From: Ophiosphaerella korrae
Taxonomy: Eukaryota; Ascomycota; Dothideomycetes; Pleosporales; Phaeosphaeriaceae
Assembly: GCA_028456385.1 (NCBI GenBank)
Contig: JALNQF010000030.1
Coordinates: 62,001-126,000 of the forward strand
Direction: 5' to 3'
DNA: 64,000 nucleotides
Within the stretch, counting starts at the first letter, position 1. The number at the start of each line of letters is the position of its first letter. The position numbers were made by a program, and so were the translations under genes. Below are positions 23,822 to 35,108 of this stretch, piece by piece. A model generated the notes under the pieces. That model saw only the letters and a program-made list of their open reading frames with translations. It searched no databases and was not told the DNA's origin.

Positions 23822-25501
23822 TCAGATGCCATCCACTAAAAGATCTTCAAAGTTCATATGCACTTCGCCTCGCACGTTACTGTCTTTTACAGCATATACT
23901 CCGACTGCAGGACCCACAAAGTCCTTATCACTCAATACCGTAGTCTCTACCTCAGCCAATGTCTGCATGCCTTTGCTGTCCACTGCATACGAAACTTTGT
24001 AGTCGAATTCTATGTGTTGCATTAAGAGCTTGAGTCGCTGAATTTTGTCATCCACCCCTTCCTTTATTGTCCGATCAATTCCTTTCGCTTTATTGGAAAC
24101 ATGAAACTTGGCGTTATGTAACAATGATGCGTAGTATATGCAAAGAAACCGATGTTCGTATTTGTAAATAGCTAAGCCGGCAACGAGGCTTGAATCTGCT
24201 AAGTTGGAGACATCGAGGAGCGTAACGTTGCTGGCTCCTTGCAGATGACGTTGGTATCTGCCGACGAAGGAAGGTGGTCCTTCAGCCAAGGGAGATCGTA
24301 TATCGATGCAGTAAGGGTAATGCCTCTATCTGAGATCTCGTAGCAAGAGCTCTGGGTCGTGAATATACAACACATCGGCATTTAGAGTGGCGGTGAGTCT
24401 TGCATGCTCGCTGGCAGCTCCGAACCCTGCTAGGTGCATTTTGGCTCGATCGAATTCTAGCCAGTCATCTCCACCCCACTTGCCTCGGATTGGAAATGGT
24501 TCTCTTCCCAGAGCATAAAGTCCCGTTGCGCCTAGCCGTATACCTAGACAAACGCCCCACCACTATCCATCTAGGCGCTCAAACGTCTCACAGTGTCCAG
24601 TACATTGCACATATTCATCCATGTTAGCTGCAGTAAGTATTGTATTTTTTGAAGATGTTTTGTATGGACCCTATATAGTCTTACTCCGTGATATTGTCAC
24701 GGTGTGGCCTTTATGAGTGCCAACTTTGGCAACCACCAGATAGTAAAATGAGTTATGGAAGTAGATGAGTAGATGTGTGGACCCTCAGGGCAGATCCCTC
24801 CTGTTATATTCCACAATCCTTTCTCCTCGCTTGACTTCTCGCCAGTTTTGACGTCAATCTCGAACAACATGATCCTAGTCTTCGGACTTGGAACCGACTA
24901 GATACACTTTCCCTCCTGCATGAAAGAAAAGGCTTGGATCGATACCATGAAAGTCAAAATACAAGGGGTCACTCCAGCTATTGGCGCAAATATCAGTGGC
25001 AAACATGATGTAATTGTGTAAGTCAGATTGCGATCCACTGGTGGAATGATTTACTACATTTGTGCAAACCATGTAACGTGTGCCACTATAAAGGCGAACT
25101 ATTGGTGCATAAAGATCGCCCGATGCGGCAAGGTGGCTGCTGACTTCTCTATGGATCAACGTACTGGGTCTGGCAAGACTGAGTTGTTGTAATCAGTTGA
25201 TAGTATTGCCTACTCTTGATCAGGGCAATGCGAAGTGAATATATATATTTACGGAAACATATACTAATTTGTTTCCAGTGAGCTAGATCTTGGGAATCGT
25301 GTATCGGTAGGCCGGGCATAAGTGGAGTGTCGAGTTGATAAGGAAATATTTGCCACCGACTAGGATAAGAGACGGATCAGGCGCAAACCCCGGAATAGTG
25401 GGATTGACTGTAGAATGAATTTTCATCTTGAGGCAGTCATAGCAGAACTGGAAATGAAGATGTGGGCAACTTGATGTGGCTTTGGACTTCTTGGAAAACA
25501 T
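23822..25501 (-). pseudogene. Glycoside hydrolase family 43 pseudogene
   Basis: Read from 25501 downward, the GH43 N-terminus is clear: VNPTIPGFAPDPSLILVGGK followed by YFLINST, the blade-1 Asp region of beta-xylosidase/arabinofuranosidase-type enzymes. A frameshift follows, and SQDLAHWKQI is in another frame. The next readable blocks are GDLYAPIVRLYSGTRY, SWSDPLYFDFHGIDPSLFF and GKVYLVGSKSED. Then there is a frame change, ITGGICPEG, and a stop replacing the Trp of IWGPY (24671-24673). A TAG replaces a probable Gln before WWGVCLG (24563-24565). Another frame break falls after PELLLRDLR, ahead of an open C-terminal beta-sandwich domain ending DLLVDGI (23822). At least two nonsense codons and three frame breaks rule out function. 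Two of the nonsense changes fit CpA-to-TpA mutation. Substrate class is inferred from family only. Confidence 0.87.
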
Positions 25502-26085
25502 TGGTTATTCATCTAGAGACCGGATAAATGTGATAGTGTGCGAGGAAGTACTGTAGCTGACCAGCAGCCACACAAGACAAACCTTAATTTTGGCAACACA
25601 ATATCAACTCTCTTCATCGAAGGAAATGAATTTTTACATCCTTATATAGTGGTGAAAGAGCATTTTCCCCCCATACTCTACCTGCCTGTTCATGTTCGTT
25701 TACAGTCAAATCATCTGAGTCGTAATATTTTTGAGACTGAGGCCAAACCAATCATCTTTAGTTTCTCATGCCTCTAGGTCTGCTCTTCTAGTATAGCATA
25801 TTACAATTTGCTGTGCCTATCATCCCATCAATTTTTATTTATACAAGGCTAGTATTAGCGAGTCAGTTAAGTATTATGTACATCAGAGGGTACATAAATG
25901 TAAGTGTCTCGAGAGCTCGGTCATATCCAAATCGCACAATAAGTAATCAAGACTAGATGCGTTATCATCGCGATTTCAAGTGTACTACGTTGGCTATTTA
26001 TTGTCGATCCAAATTCACCACTATACGTAACATGCACCGCTCAATAGATAAACAATTATCTTCTGTAGTTACTCCATTTGTGCTC
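25502..26085. other. Short AT-rich spacer
   Basis: Separates the GH43 pseudogene start from the end of the secreted-peptide gene. Low GC; no gene seen. Confidence 0.4.
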
Positions 26086-26559
26086 TTAACACTTCTTATT
26101 TTCAGGGCAAGCAGTCAGGCATCCTTTAAACCTTCATATTAGTGGATTGCGATAAAATTTAGCTCTAAATCTTACCAAGAACACAGCCAATCGCGCCTGA
26201 TCCACCATGACCACCGCAGTTCTCATAGCAAATTTCGCGAGACTCACAGCCATTGGAATCGCAGCAGGAGCTCAGTTTATTCTTGCGACATTTCTCGGTA
26301 CCGCGCTTCGATAGCTGGGTATTAGATTTCATAGGCACTATGGGTCAAAATGTCGTTGTAAGCGGTAGTAAATGCAGGGTCGCGGGCCATGATTTAAACA
26401 ACATCGGCAACAACATCTAAAGGAAAGGTTAGTGAAGTTAAAACGAAGGGCGGTACTTGTGGGCCCAATGGGTATAACACCAGGGGACTTCATACTAACG
26501 TTCGGAAGAGCAAAGACCGCTGTAGTCGAAACGAAAAGAATAGCGATCGAAAGCTTCAT
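26086..26559 (-). CDS. Small secreted cysteine-rich protein with Kex2 site (effector candidate)
   Basis: Exon 1 (26559-26500 or slightly longer) encodes a textbook signal peptide, MKLSIAILFVSTTAVFALPN. The main exon ends at 26176. After a 52-nt intron with a CACTAAT branch site, the last exon (26123-26086) adds three more Cys and ends in Cys-stop. The readable mature part starts after a dibasic LSKR Kex2-type site at GTEKC. It carries ten Cys: EKC, SSCC, NGC, EIC, ENC, IGC, LGC, TAC, KKC, in about 54 residues. The first intron is not settled. GTTAGT..CTAAC..TTTAG signals exist, but the exon they open stops early. A longer intron ending at 26339 (donor near 26482) or near 26320 joins the signal peptide in frame. 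If none is used, the gene may be damaged at its 5' end. No family recognised; a disulfide-rich apoplastic peptide is inferred. Confidence 0.6.
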
Positions 26560-28397
26560 AGTGTTTGCGATTATTTGGACTCTAAGTTCCTAGGGATTAG
26601 TAGATGTAGTACAAGAGTTTGAGTCTCTTAAGATGTGGTGATATTCTAATGTTGATGTTTATTTAAAGTGGAAATAAAGCTGCTTATATATTCCTACAAC
26701 AACGCACTGGTTTTCATACTTGAATGTAACCTTTCCCTCGTGATGCGTTCACATATACGTTTTATTAGCCTGATTCGATGTTTGTATAATCCTACAGCCG
26801 CATTCAAACCTATTGTTGAGACATACAACGACTAGTCTGGGGTTCGGGTACCTCACCTCTGTAGGCAATATCGACTGTACCCTCTGAACGGTTAATGGGT
26901 CGTAGCCAAGTAATATTAGATAATTTAGAAATTTCATTGCTGCCTAATGTGTGAAGTGTATAGTCCAAGAATAAAGCAGTATTTAAATGGATTTTAGGTA
27001 TGGATCAACGTTTTGGCGAAGTGACACATCTCAACATATAACAACCATCAATCGGCACTCCATATTGTAATCATAATCTGAAACAATTTAAAATCATAAT
27101 GAATTTATGCTATGAGTCTCAAAAGTGATAAATATATGGAGAGATTGTCAGTAGCGAGGACAAACAAGAGGGAAGCCCCTGCACAAGAGAGGTCTGAATA
27201 CCGCCTTTTTGGATTTGAAACTCAGTTTTTCGTTTTAATACCGTAAGGCCAGCAGGTATAATTCCTAGATTTTGTCGTCAGGTTTGATGCTAAGTAATTG
27301 CTGGCGTAAGCTCTAGTTCAAAAGGTAAGCACGAGCACTCTGCAAGTCAGTTCAACCAACCGTGTAAGAGTGCCAAGATAAGCCCACTTACTTAAAGCGG
27401 TGGCTGTATAAGCAAAAGATCTATGGCTCCGTAATTGGTCAGTGTAGTTGCTCGAGAATTTTGTGCTGGAGTCAATACAAATGTTCTGGGGGAATTTTTT
27501 TTAAAAAAAAAAAATTGTGATATTCAATCCCTACAATAGCGTGGAGCTATTTCCCCAATAAATTTCTACTTCTATGTATATCTTTTACGGTTTTTGGCGT
27601 ACTAGGGTGACCCGTCAATACAAGTTAGGTAAGAACTGAATCCCTAGAGCTCCAGGAAGCCTAATGAACAGAGTTTAGATATTGCCTTGAGCACATGACC
27701 TTAGGCTTATATTGAGTCTTAGTGGGTACAGTTACTGGTACATCTTTTTTTATCTTCCTATCAGTCAACGTCGGGCAGACATCGGGCCATCGCGCGCAAA
27801 GCCTCCTACAGAATGTGTGACAAGCTCACCAATAGATGCATAAATTTACCCCAAACATTGTCTCGTCTAGTTCGAATTGGCTTTTCCGATCAGTAGCAGC
27901 TTTCAACCCCACGTCGTATTGAGTTCTCAAATATATTATAAGTAGACAAACACAGCGCTATAAGACTATGAAGTGGTTTTAGCGTACGTGTAATGCTCTA
28001 CATCCAATCACCAATTATGATTGATCATTGCTACTGGTTTGTTGGTGTAGTGGTGTAGAGCTGCGTTCTTACAAAAGCTACGCATCTTTCATAAGAGACC
28101 TCGACTTCGAACACGTTTGTTCTTAATCATTTGAGTTTTTTTTTGGTTGTTCTTTTACTGCAGTTCATTTTCGCTGTTGCTGTTTGTTGTCACTGTTGAA
28201 TGCTGACCTACGCGCTATTCGTTTTACCTGTGAACTCGGATTGATGTGTCACTCCTTCACACCCCGCCTCCCTTCAAAAACATCTACAATCATGCATATT
28301 CCCCAACATCTCTTCTCCACTCCTTTGTAAGCATCATATCTATGAGCCACATATAGACACCATCTTTGAATTGTACACCACTAAACTACACACCACC
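26560..28397. other. AT-rich intergenic region with a tRNA-like relic
   Basis: No coding gene is supported; the frame at 26749-26937 lacks any recognisable feature. Near 28035-28120 a stretch resembles tRNA promoter boxes (TGGTGTAGTGGT, then ACTTCGAACAC), but the acceptor stem does not pair, so it is not called a tRNA. Confidence 0.4.
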
Positions 28398-28670
28398 ATG
28401 AACTCAGATCTCGACCGCGAAGCTCAAGTCCACGACTACGAACAAAAAACCACCACAAGAAAATTGCAGAACCCGTCGGAACATAGCGAACAAGAAACCA
28501 AACCTGCTCCGCCAGAAGTCGAAGAAAGCGAAAGCACGGACATCGAAGATGAGTGCGAAGAAAACGACTCTCAGCCCGAGGAAGGAGAAAAAAAAAATGA
28601 ACATCGAGGTGGAAATCGATCCCCTCTTCCTCATGCCATTGAATCACCGAATGTCGGGAATACGAGATAA
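28398..28670 (+). CDS. Small acidic disordered protein (hypothetical)
   Basis: An ATG in an excellent context (CACCACCATGA) opens a 90-codon frame. The protein is dominated by Glu, Ser, Asp and Pro (for example EVEESESTDIEDECEEND) and ends in a short basic tail after a run of Lys. A poly-A tract around 28590 changes the downstream frame if its length differs, so the C-terminus may be altered. No domain, signal peptide or membrane segment is present. It may be a real small gene, or a fragment; there is no independent support. Confidence 0.35.
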   Translation: MNSDLDREAQVHDYEQKTTTRKLQNPSEHSEQETKPAPPEVEESESTDIEDECEENDSQPEEGEKKNEHRGGNRSPLPHAIESPNVGNTR

Positions 28671-29022
28671 TGGCAGGTTTAACCACACCAAACACATACA
28701 CCAGATAGCCAGAGTCATTGAACGAAAGCACAACCCCATATGCCATGCATCACACACCTTATTGATTTGAACAAAGCAAGGTAGCGCTAATATATGCATA
28801 ATCCAAGTGATTGCATTTCTCTTACTATGTAGACTTGACATTGAATTCGCCAACTTCGTCTCCTGGATCCGTCTAGTAGCACCGAAACGCCTTGCTTACT
28901 TATTTTAGTACACGTCGAATGTTTGTACATGGGGTGTTGGAGCGAATAACTCATTTGTTTCGAATGCATTTATCCACGGTAAATGATGTGGTTTGTTGTT
29001 TTTCATATCCGTTGCGTTTCGT

Positions 29023-29041
29023 GGGGGGGGGGGGGGGGGGG
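29023..29041. repeat. Poly-G tract (19 nt)
   Basis: An uninterrupted run of 19 G lies about 150 bases beyond the VPS54 stop codon, so on the VPS54 transcript strand it is poly-C in the 3' region. Confidence 0.9.
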
Positions 29042-29193
29042 TTTGGGCTTAGGAGAGCATCATGTAATTTTGTAGTGGGTGATATGAGGGCACTAATTTC
29101 GTTTGTGCGGGCTGCGAGGACGGGGCCACTGATCTCTATATTCGATGGGTTCCATCGACTTGAGGGTTTGTTACTGTCGAGACATGTTTTCAT

Positions 29194-32100
29194 TCATGAC
29201 GCATCGGGCCTGGGTTTTTCAGCTGCATCAACGGCTGTCCCCTGCGTCTCCTCGCTCTTACGCTCTTCGACTGACTTTCCTTCAGGTTGCGCGACTTGCT
29301 TGCTGACGACTAGTCCAATCAGATATGCGCCTACATTTCCAGCGCCATCGATTGGTCCGAGTTTAGCGTCGAAGAGTTGTAATTCGCGGAGGAGTCTGTT
29401 TACATGTTAATTGAATTACCTTGTGCTGGCACTCGAGTAGACTTACCTGGCTTTGCCCGCCGGTGTCTTCACTGTCGCCTCTCGGATGACTCTTCCGACT
29501 TGCTCGCGATAGCTCTCGAATACTGGTGCCATGATCATTCTGACTTGCATCTCGCTTAGGTATTTGTTGATAACCTTGTGCATGGTCACAGTGTCTTTGG
29601 TCAGGCTCTCCATGCTGCTACTGACGTCTTTGTTCGCCTCGGCCTCGCTGTCCCATTCAACCTTCTTCAAGCTACGCATATGCACTGTTGCTCTACCGGA
29701 GAGGATATCTGTAAGCTTGTCATGAATAGAAACTTGCTGATCTTGCAGCAAGCGCTTCACATTGTCGAATTCACCAATGGCAGCTTTGTTTGTTGCGTTT
29801 GCAATGCGGCGGCGCGCGCATTCGCGTATGTAAGGCAGAATAGCGATGATGAAGGATAGCGTCTGCGAGGCAATGGCAAGATGTTTCGTATTGATGTTTT
29901 TAAGACCTGCTGAGTGCATTGCACCGGCGCCAAGGATAAGTTGACAAAGTCGCGAATTGAAGAGTTTGATGTACTCGCAGAGCGCCGCAGAGACTTCGGA
30001 CGTCATACTCGGTATCGCAGATAGCAGTATCTCAAACCGCTCAACACCGCGGAGTACGACAGCTGATGAAGTCGAAACAGTATACTTTTCCCCGTCAACA
30101 ATGGCCGGCGTCGTAGTTCTGGTCTTCTCTTTGGGCTTATCCTCTGAAAAGCCATTTGCAACAGCCGGCGTGCCATTGGTGCTGAATTCTTTGATTTCCC
30201 GCAAAATGTCGCCCGAGTCCCACCAGCTGGGTGGATCGCTATCCATAGCCTTTAGAATGCATGCAAGCACTTCTGTGTCTTCCGCATCAAAGTCTCTGGG
30301 TTCCCAACGATCCGAGTCCATCGCCTTTGCAAGCTCCTGCTTTTCAAAGTCACCGAACTTGGATACGAAGTCCGTGATATGGTTATTTACAACGCTTTTC
30401 AACGCTGCTCCGGAGCGGCCAGACACAGCTTCGCATTCATCGGCGAACAGACGGCACAGATTGAAATATCTCAAGAATCGCTCTAGAGGCAGATTTGCAG
30501 TAGCATCAGAGCGTACTTTCAGCAGTTTTGTAATCTGCGTGTGAGCCGCATCTACAGCCTGCCCGAGCAAACTGGACATATCCAAAGCTTGCATCAGCTC
30601 CAGTTGTAAATCATTCGAGGCCTGTGCTGGCGGTCCATTACCAATATAGTCATCAGCGACATTGTGCAAATATGGGCTTTTTAGTGGCGACCGAAGCCCT
30701 CCTGCTGATGGAGGAGGTGTAGTGACACCGCTAGTCACATCAAGAAGGACTTTGACTTGTGTGCTGAGGCGACGAAGAATTTCCCCGACGTCTGTAAAGA
30801 TGTTGATGAAGAATTCCTCTGCATCAGCAGGATCCATGGCGCGTAAATTCCGTGCTAAGACTGTATTCTTGTCCTGCTGACTGTGACCTCGTCCACTTCT
30901 CGTTGATACTGATGTCATGGATTCTGCGTCATCATCTGTCGAGCTAGGAAGATATTTACGTATGATGGATTTCATCTCTTTCATGATGGCCTCTCGGAAA
31001 GTGGCGCTGGCTTGATTCGTGAATCGTGCTCCACTGAGGCCATAGAGACTGGCTCGCAGCTCTGAGCGGAGCCTCTCGCTTGTGCCCAAGTAAGCTGGCA
31101 AAGTAGATTTTGCCCGTTGGTGGCTACCGCGGCCCTTTTGTGATGCCGCTGTCCACCTCTCGAGGGTGCTTCCGCTAGGTACGTTCTTGACATGTTCTCG
31201 CAGGTCTTTGAGCAGCGTCTCCACGAAGCGAACCTCAAAACCTCGCCCGACACGGAACTTGAGTTCGTTGATGGCATCAAATACACCCTCCATAGCCCTG
31301 AGGCCGCGGAGGTCGATAATTTCTGGGGGTAACCGCGTGTCTAACCAGGAGGTCGCTGCTGTGTCTGTGGTGTCGAGCGCGCCAGTTATTAGTCTCTCGA
31401 CCACGTCTAATCGGGTCATTGCCACCTCTAGCTCGCCCTTGTTGACTATCTCGTCACAATGTGACAGTCCTAGAATCACGGCCTGAAGTTGGTCGACCGA
31501 ATCGGCCAACCTTCGCAAGTTCTCTCGCCGCCTCTTCATCTCGACGACTTTTAAGCCTCCAATAGCCATATTCTCGTCTAATCGCTTGAGGTCTTCCCTT
31601 AGTCCCTTTATCCTTGCGACCGACTCCGAGGCCTCTGACTGGAGTTCTCGAAGGGAGCCTAGGGCAGCAAAAAAAGACGTCGAGGCCGAGGAAATGGCTG
31701 ATATCAGATGAACCTCGACGGTGTCCATGTACCACGAAAGCTTTTCTTGTAGGATGGCATTGGTCGCCAATGCCTTCCTGCCTGTGGTTTGTGGGGCATC
31801 CAGGGAGCCGTTGGTAAAGTCGACGTCCTCGGTCTTGGCCTGCACCGGCCGCACGACCTCGGAGCGTTCGCTAACAACATCAAAGGTCCGTGGGTTTTCG
31901 AGGTGGAAATTTTCGTCAAAGTAGACGGCAGGTATGGTGGATAGTGGGGTGGCGGCAGGCAATGCGCGCTTAGATCCGCTCGTGCGTCGCTTCGCTTTGG
32001 GCGAGGAGGAAGTGTGTGCATTGCGCTCCAGGCTCTCTGCTCGGTCGCTCGTCCTGGATGCTTTGCGCAGCGGCTGGCCCGTCTCGGCCTCGGCTTCGGC

Positions 32101-32599
32101 CTTTGCGCGCTGGAAGGCGTCATACAGGCTGCCGACCTGCAGCAGGTAGGGGTTGAAGGCAGATGGCTCGACGTGGGCGACGTTGGTGAGGGTGACTGGA
32201 GGGATGTCCTTGACCGAGGGCGGTCGGTGGCCAGAGGCCTGGGCTGCCGTGTATGGGAGCATGCCCGTCCTCACGATCGGCGGCTGCAGGAGGGTTGCGA
32301 TGGCTATGCGCGGATTAGTGGCACCGTCCATGGACAGCTGAAGCTACAAGGGGCGCACCGTTCTGGTTCTGTTCTCTCACGGCGCCCATGCTCGTCTTGA
32401 AGCCGCTGTCGAGCACGCCGCCCACCGAGTGTATCGAGCTGGCCGTGGAGCCGCGACGGGGGTGGTAGCGGCCGCCGGTAGAGCTGGGCCGGTTGGTCCA
32501 GTCATGCTGTATGGGGAAAGGATACTGGCCCTGTGGGGGAGTGGGCGACAGGATGTCCAGGCTCTCTGTGGACTGCCGAGGGGATCTGGGCGAAGACAT
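29194..32599 (-). CDS. VPS54: GARP complex subunit Vps54
   Basis: Three exons (32599-32359, 32303-29447, 29395-29194), introns 55 and 51 nt, 1099 aa. The first 230 residues are Ser/Pro-rich and likely disordered. From LSWYMDTVEVHLISAIS the sequence has the Vps54 N-terminal coiled-coil region, with ASTSFFAALGSLRELQSEA and LDENMAIGGLKVVEMKRRRE. The C-terminal Vps54-like domain ends in exon 3 with RLLRELQLFDAKLGPIDGAG, typical of the family. Family knowledge: Vps54 joins Vps51, Vps52 and Vps53 to tether endosome-derived vesicles at the late Golgi. The last exon is easily missed because the unspliced frame stops four codons past the conserved KTPAGKA. The acidic tail beyond residue 1070 is not conserved. 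Confidence 0.9.
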
Positions 32600-34010
32600 G
32601 GCGCCGAGGCATGAGACGTACAGCTGTTATGCGGCAATCATCCAGCGCTCATCGCATCGTGTGTCGTTCTGCGTGATGTTGGCTGTTCTGGCTATTCTAG
32701 CTGCGTTCGGAGGTGATGCACCAAGTCCGCATCGCTAGAGCTCCAGCATTGGTGACGATGCAGGGGCCACTGAGGACAGGGATCACGCCTCACAAGCGCG
32801 ACGCGACAGCCACACAAACCTCCTGCCATCAGGTACCTCCCTTTTCTCTATCTTCCCTATCCACAATATGCCCATCTGTATCACACGGTGCCACTCTGTT
32901 CAATGCGGCAGCCCAATTATATTCTTGATAAAAACACTAACAAGTCAGAAAGGGCGGTATAAGTATTGGGAAGAATAGAATAGCAAGGAAACGCTCGAAT
33001 TGACTTGTAAAATTGAAATTTATTGTTTTAATCTGTTGTTGCTTACCGATTCCCCGGGGAACATAAAGTCAGGTTAGTGTTGACAAATTTGTGGCGAGGG
33101 AACACCGCCTTGGACTGGCGTGAGTGGAATTTTACTCGGTGCGTGCTAGGCCACCTACATATCAAGGTCCAAAGTCTGCTCTGACATGCATTAGGTACGT
33201 GTTCAGGCCAATGTGGGCCGTACCGCAGCATATGACTAGTTTTGGAAAGGTCCCTGTTTATTTTTACTTCAAGATGGGGCTCAACTCATAGCACAACCTG
33301 CAAGGCCGTGATGGCAATCAAAACAGAGCTAGAGAGAGACCAATTATAGTAGTAGAATCACCTCGTATGTTCGGCCTTCTCAGTCCGACCAGCCGAATTA
33401 CTGTGCTTGCTAGACTTCGACCTCGGGACATACCACCATAACTAGCACATACAACCAGAAGCGAGTTTACTAATTACTCGCCTATCGAGCCGGTAAAAAT
33501 GCAATTGAACATTGTCCTCGTATGGCTGATGCTGGGGCCTTTAATCAAACATGACCACTTTCGCAGCATCGATTTTCAGAAGGCCACACATTTTGTGCTA
33601 CATGGGTTTACACTTTGGGCGAAAGAGCACCAAACATCAGTATATCTACCATCTCCAAGAATACCCAAAGAATACATCCCCTTCAAAAATAAAAATAAAA
33701 GTAAAAAGTACTATACAATTATTGCGTTGTAAAGTTCTACCTCTGCGTGAAGTTCTGGACCCTCGTCACCCAAGATACGGAGCGACTAGCATTTGGCCTT
33801 CACGGCCATAAGCATTAGGCCTTCTGCAGCTTCGTATCACCTGCCGGAACGAGTTTACGAGGTAGTACAGTAGGTACGATATCACAATATATAAACCCCG
33901 TCTTCTCTCCTGAGAAAGACACTGCACTCCCAAGCTTCCATCCTATCATCCTCAAGCCCAAAGAACATTTACACAAAACCCGGGTCACTTCTAATCACTC
34001 GCCGATCAAA
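32600..34010. other. Intergenic region with promoter of the secreted-protein gene
   Basis: The first part is the VPS54 promoter. The final 150 bases belong to the downstream secreted-protein gene, whose leader is CA- and pyrimidine-rich. No other gene is supported. Confidence 0.45.
33888..33895 (+). promoter_or_regulatory. TATA box
   Basis: TATATAAA lies about 115 bases ahead of the secreted-protein ATG at 34011 and is followed by a CT-rich stretch, a layout seen at strongly induced fungal secreted-protein genes. Confidence 0.55.
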
Positions 34011-34418
34011 ATGAAGTTCTTCATCACCGCCCCTATCATCGCTATGCTTGCCACTGGTGCTGTTGCCGCCAATTGCAAGAAGGTAAGAGATCACACTCCC
34101 ACTCTACCTATATATACCAGCCAAGTTATCTCTGACATAAACCAGGGCCTAAACTATTGCGGTCACACCCTTTTGAGAAAAGGTCGGTTTATACCAACCA
34201 CACTTTCCTCGCACTGAGCCGGTGACTAACCATACACTGCAGGCGACTATCGTGAGCAGATTGATCAGGCTCTAGCGGTTGCAGGACACTCGGGTTGGAA
34301 TGGCGACAATGTCTTGTTCAGTTGCCTTGGCGGATCTAGCGGTTCTATCAAGTTCATCAAGGGCTGCAGCGGCGGTTGTAAGGACAATGGCGACAACAGG
34401 AGCGATACTTGCCGATAA
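34011..34418 (+). CDS. Small secreted cysteine-rich protein
   Basis: Three exons (34011-34082, 34146-34182, 34243-34418) give 94 aa. Both introns are about 60 nt, and the second has a GACTAAC branch site. Residues 1-20 (MKFFITAPIIAMLATGAVAA) are a clear signal peptide. The mature protein starts NCKKGLNYCGHTLLRKG and has six Cys: NC, YC, SC, GC, GC, TC, enough for three disulfides. It is Gly/Ser-rich toward the end. From memory, this NCKKGLNYCG..LL..G pattern recurs in secreted proteins of plant-associated Dothideomycetes without an assigned function; that is recollection, not a search. A TATA box and CT-rich leader suggest strong inducible expression. An apoplastic effector-like role is inferred. 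Confidence 0.82.
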
Positions 34419-35108
34419 GTGCAGGACTAGAAGAGTTGTCAAGTCAGTCTGGGGCATGGGTTTGGAAAGCTCTGTCCCTAATGGCTAGTGGCAAGGCTCC
34501 CGGGCATGGTTCTAAAGGCTGGGATAGGAGGAACAAGAAAGTGGTAGTGGTGTTGTTTATTTCAAGTTCTCTGCTACTTTTGGGTAAAGTCCGAAGAGAG
34601 TTCCAAGATTGTTTGCTCAACCAAGCACTATAAACTTAGAACTTGCAGTGCCCACAATATTACAGCTTTCAATACAGTTCATGCTACTACTATTTGCACT
34701 GTGTAGCTATGTCCAACCAGCAACCCTAGTATTCTAATCTTGCTGGAGGGCTTTTGAGGATATGCAAGAAAACATAAACTATACAGAGCTTTCTTGATGC
34801 AAGCATATGTTTTGATGTTCTTGATACTTTATCATCTTAACGTAGGTGTTGTACTCATTACTATTATAAACGCATGGTCAATTTTAAAACTGTATAGTTG
34901 AGTATAAGTGATAATTTAAGTCAAGTTGCTCAAAATTAGTGTATTATATTCTAGATATTTTTTTTAATACAAACTTTGTAGTAGTGATCGGAGTACTTGA
35001 TTCAAAGTGCTCATCTTCTTGAGTTGAACCACTTCCTGTGGTTTACGAAGGTCATGTCTCGCTAAGCATGACGACCTCTTCGCCAAGGATTCCTATCGGC
35101 ATCTTATC
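34419..35108. other. AT-rich intergenic region
   Basis: Tail-to-tail spacer between the secreted-protein gene and the P450 gene; AT-rich, no gene seen. Confidence 0.45.

Noticed and set aside
26749..26937. 62-codon minus-strand frame starting MKFLNYLILLGY
   Set aside because: The hydrophobic start is too weak for a signal peptide and the rest has no pattern or introns.
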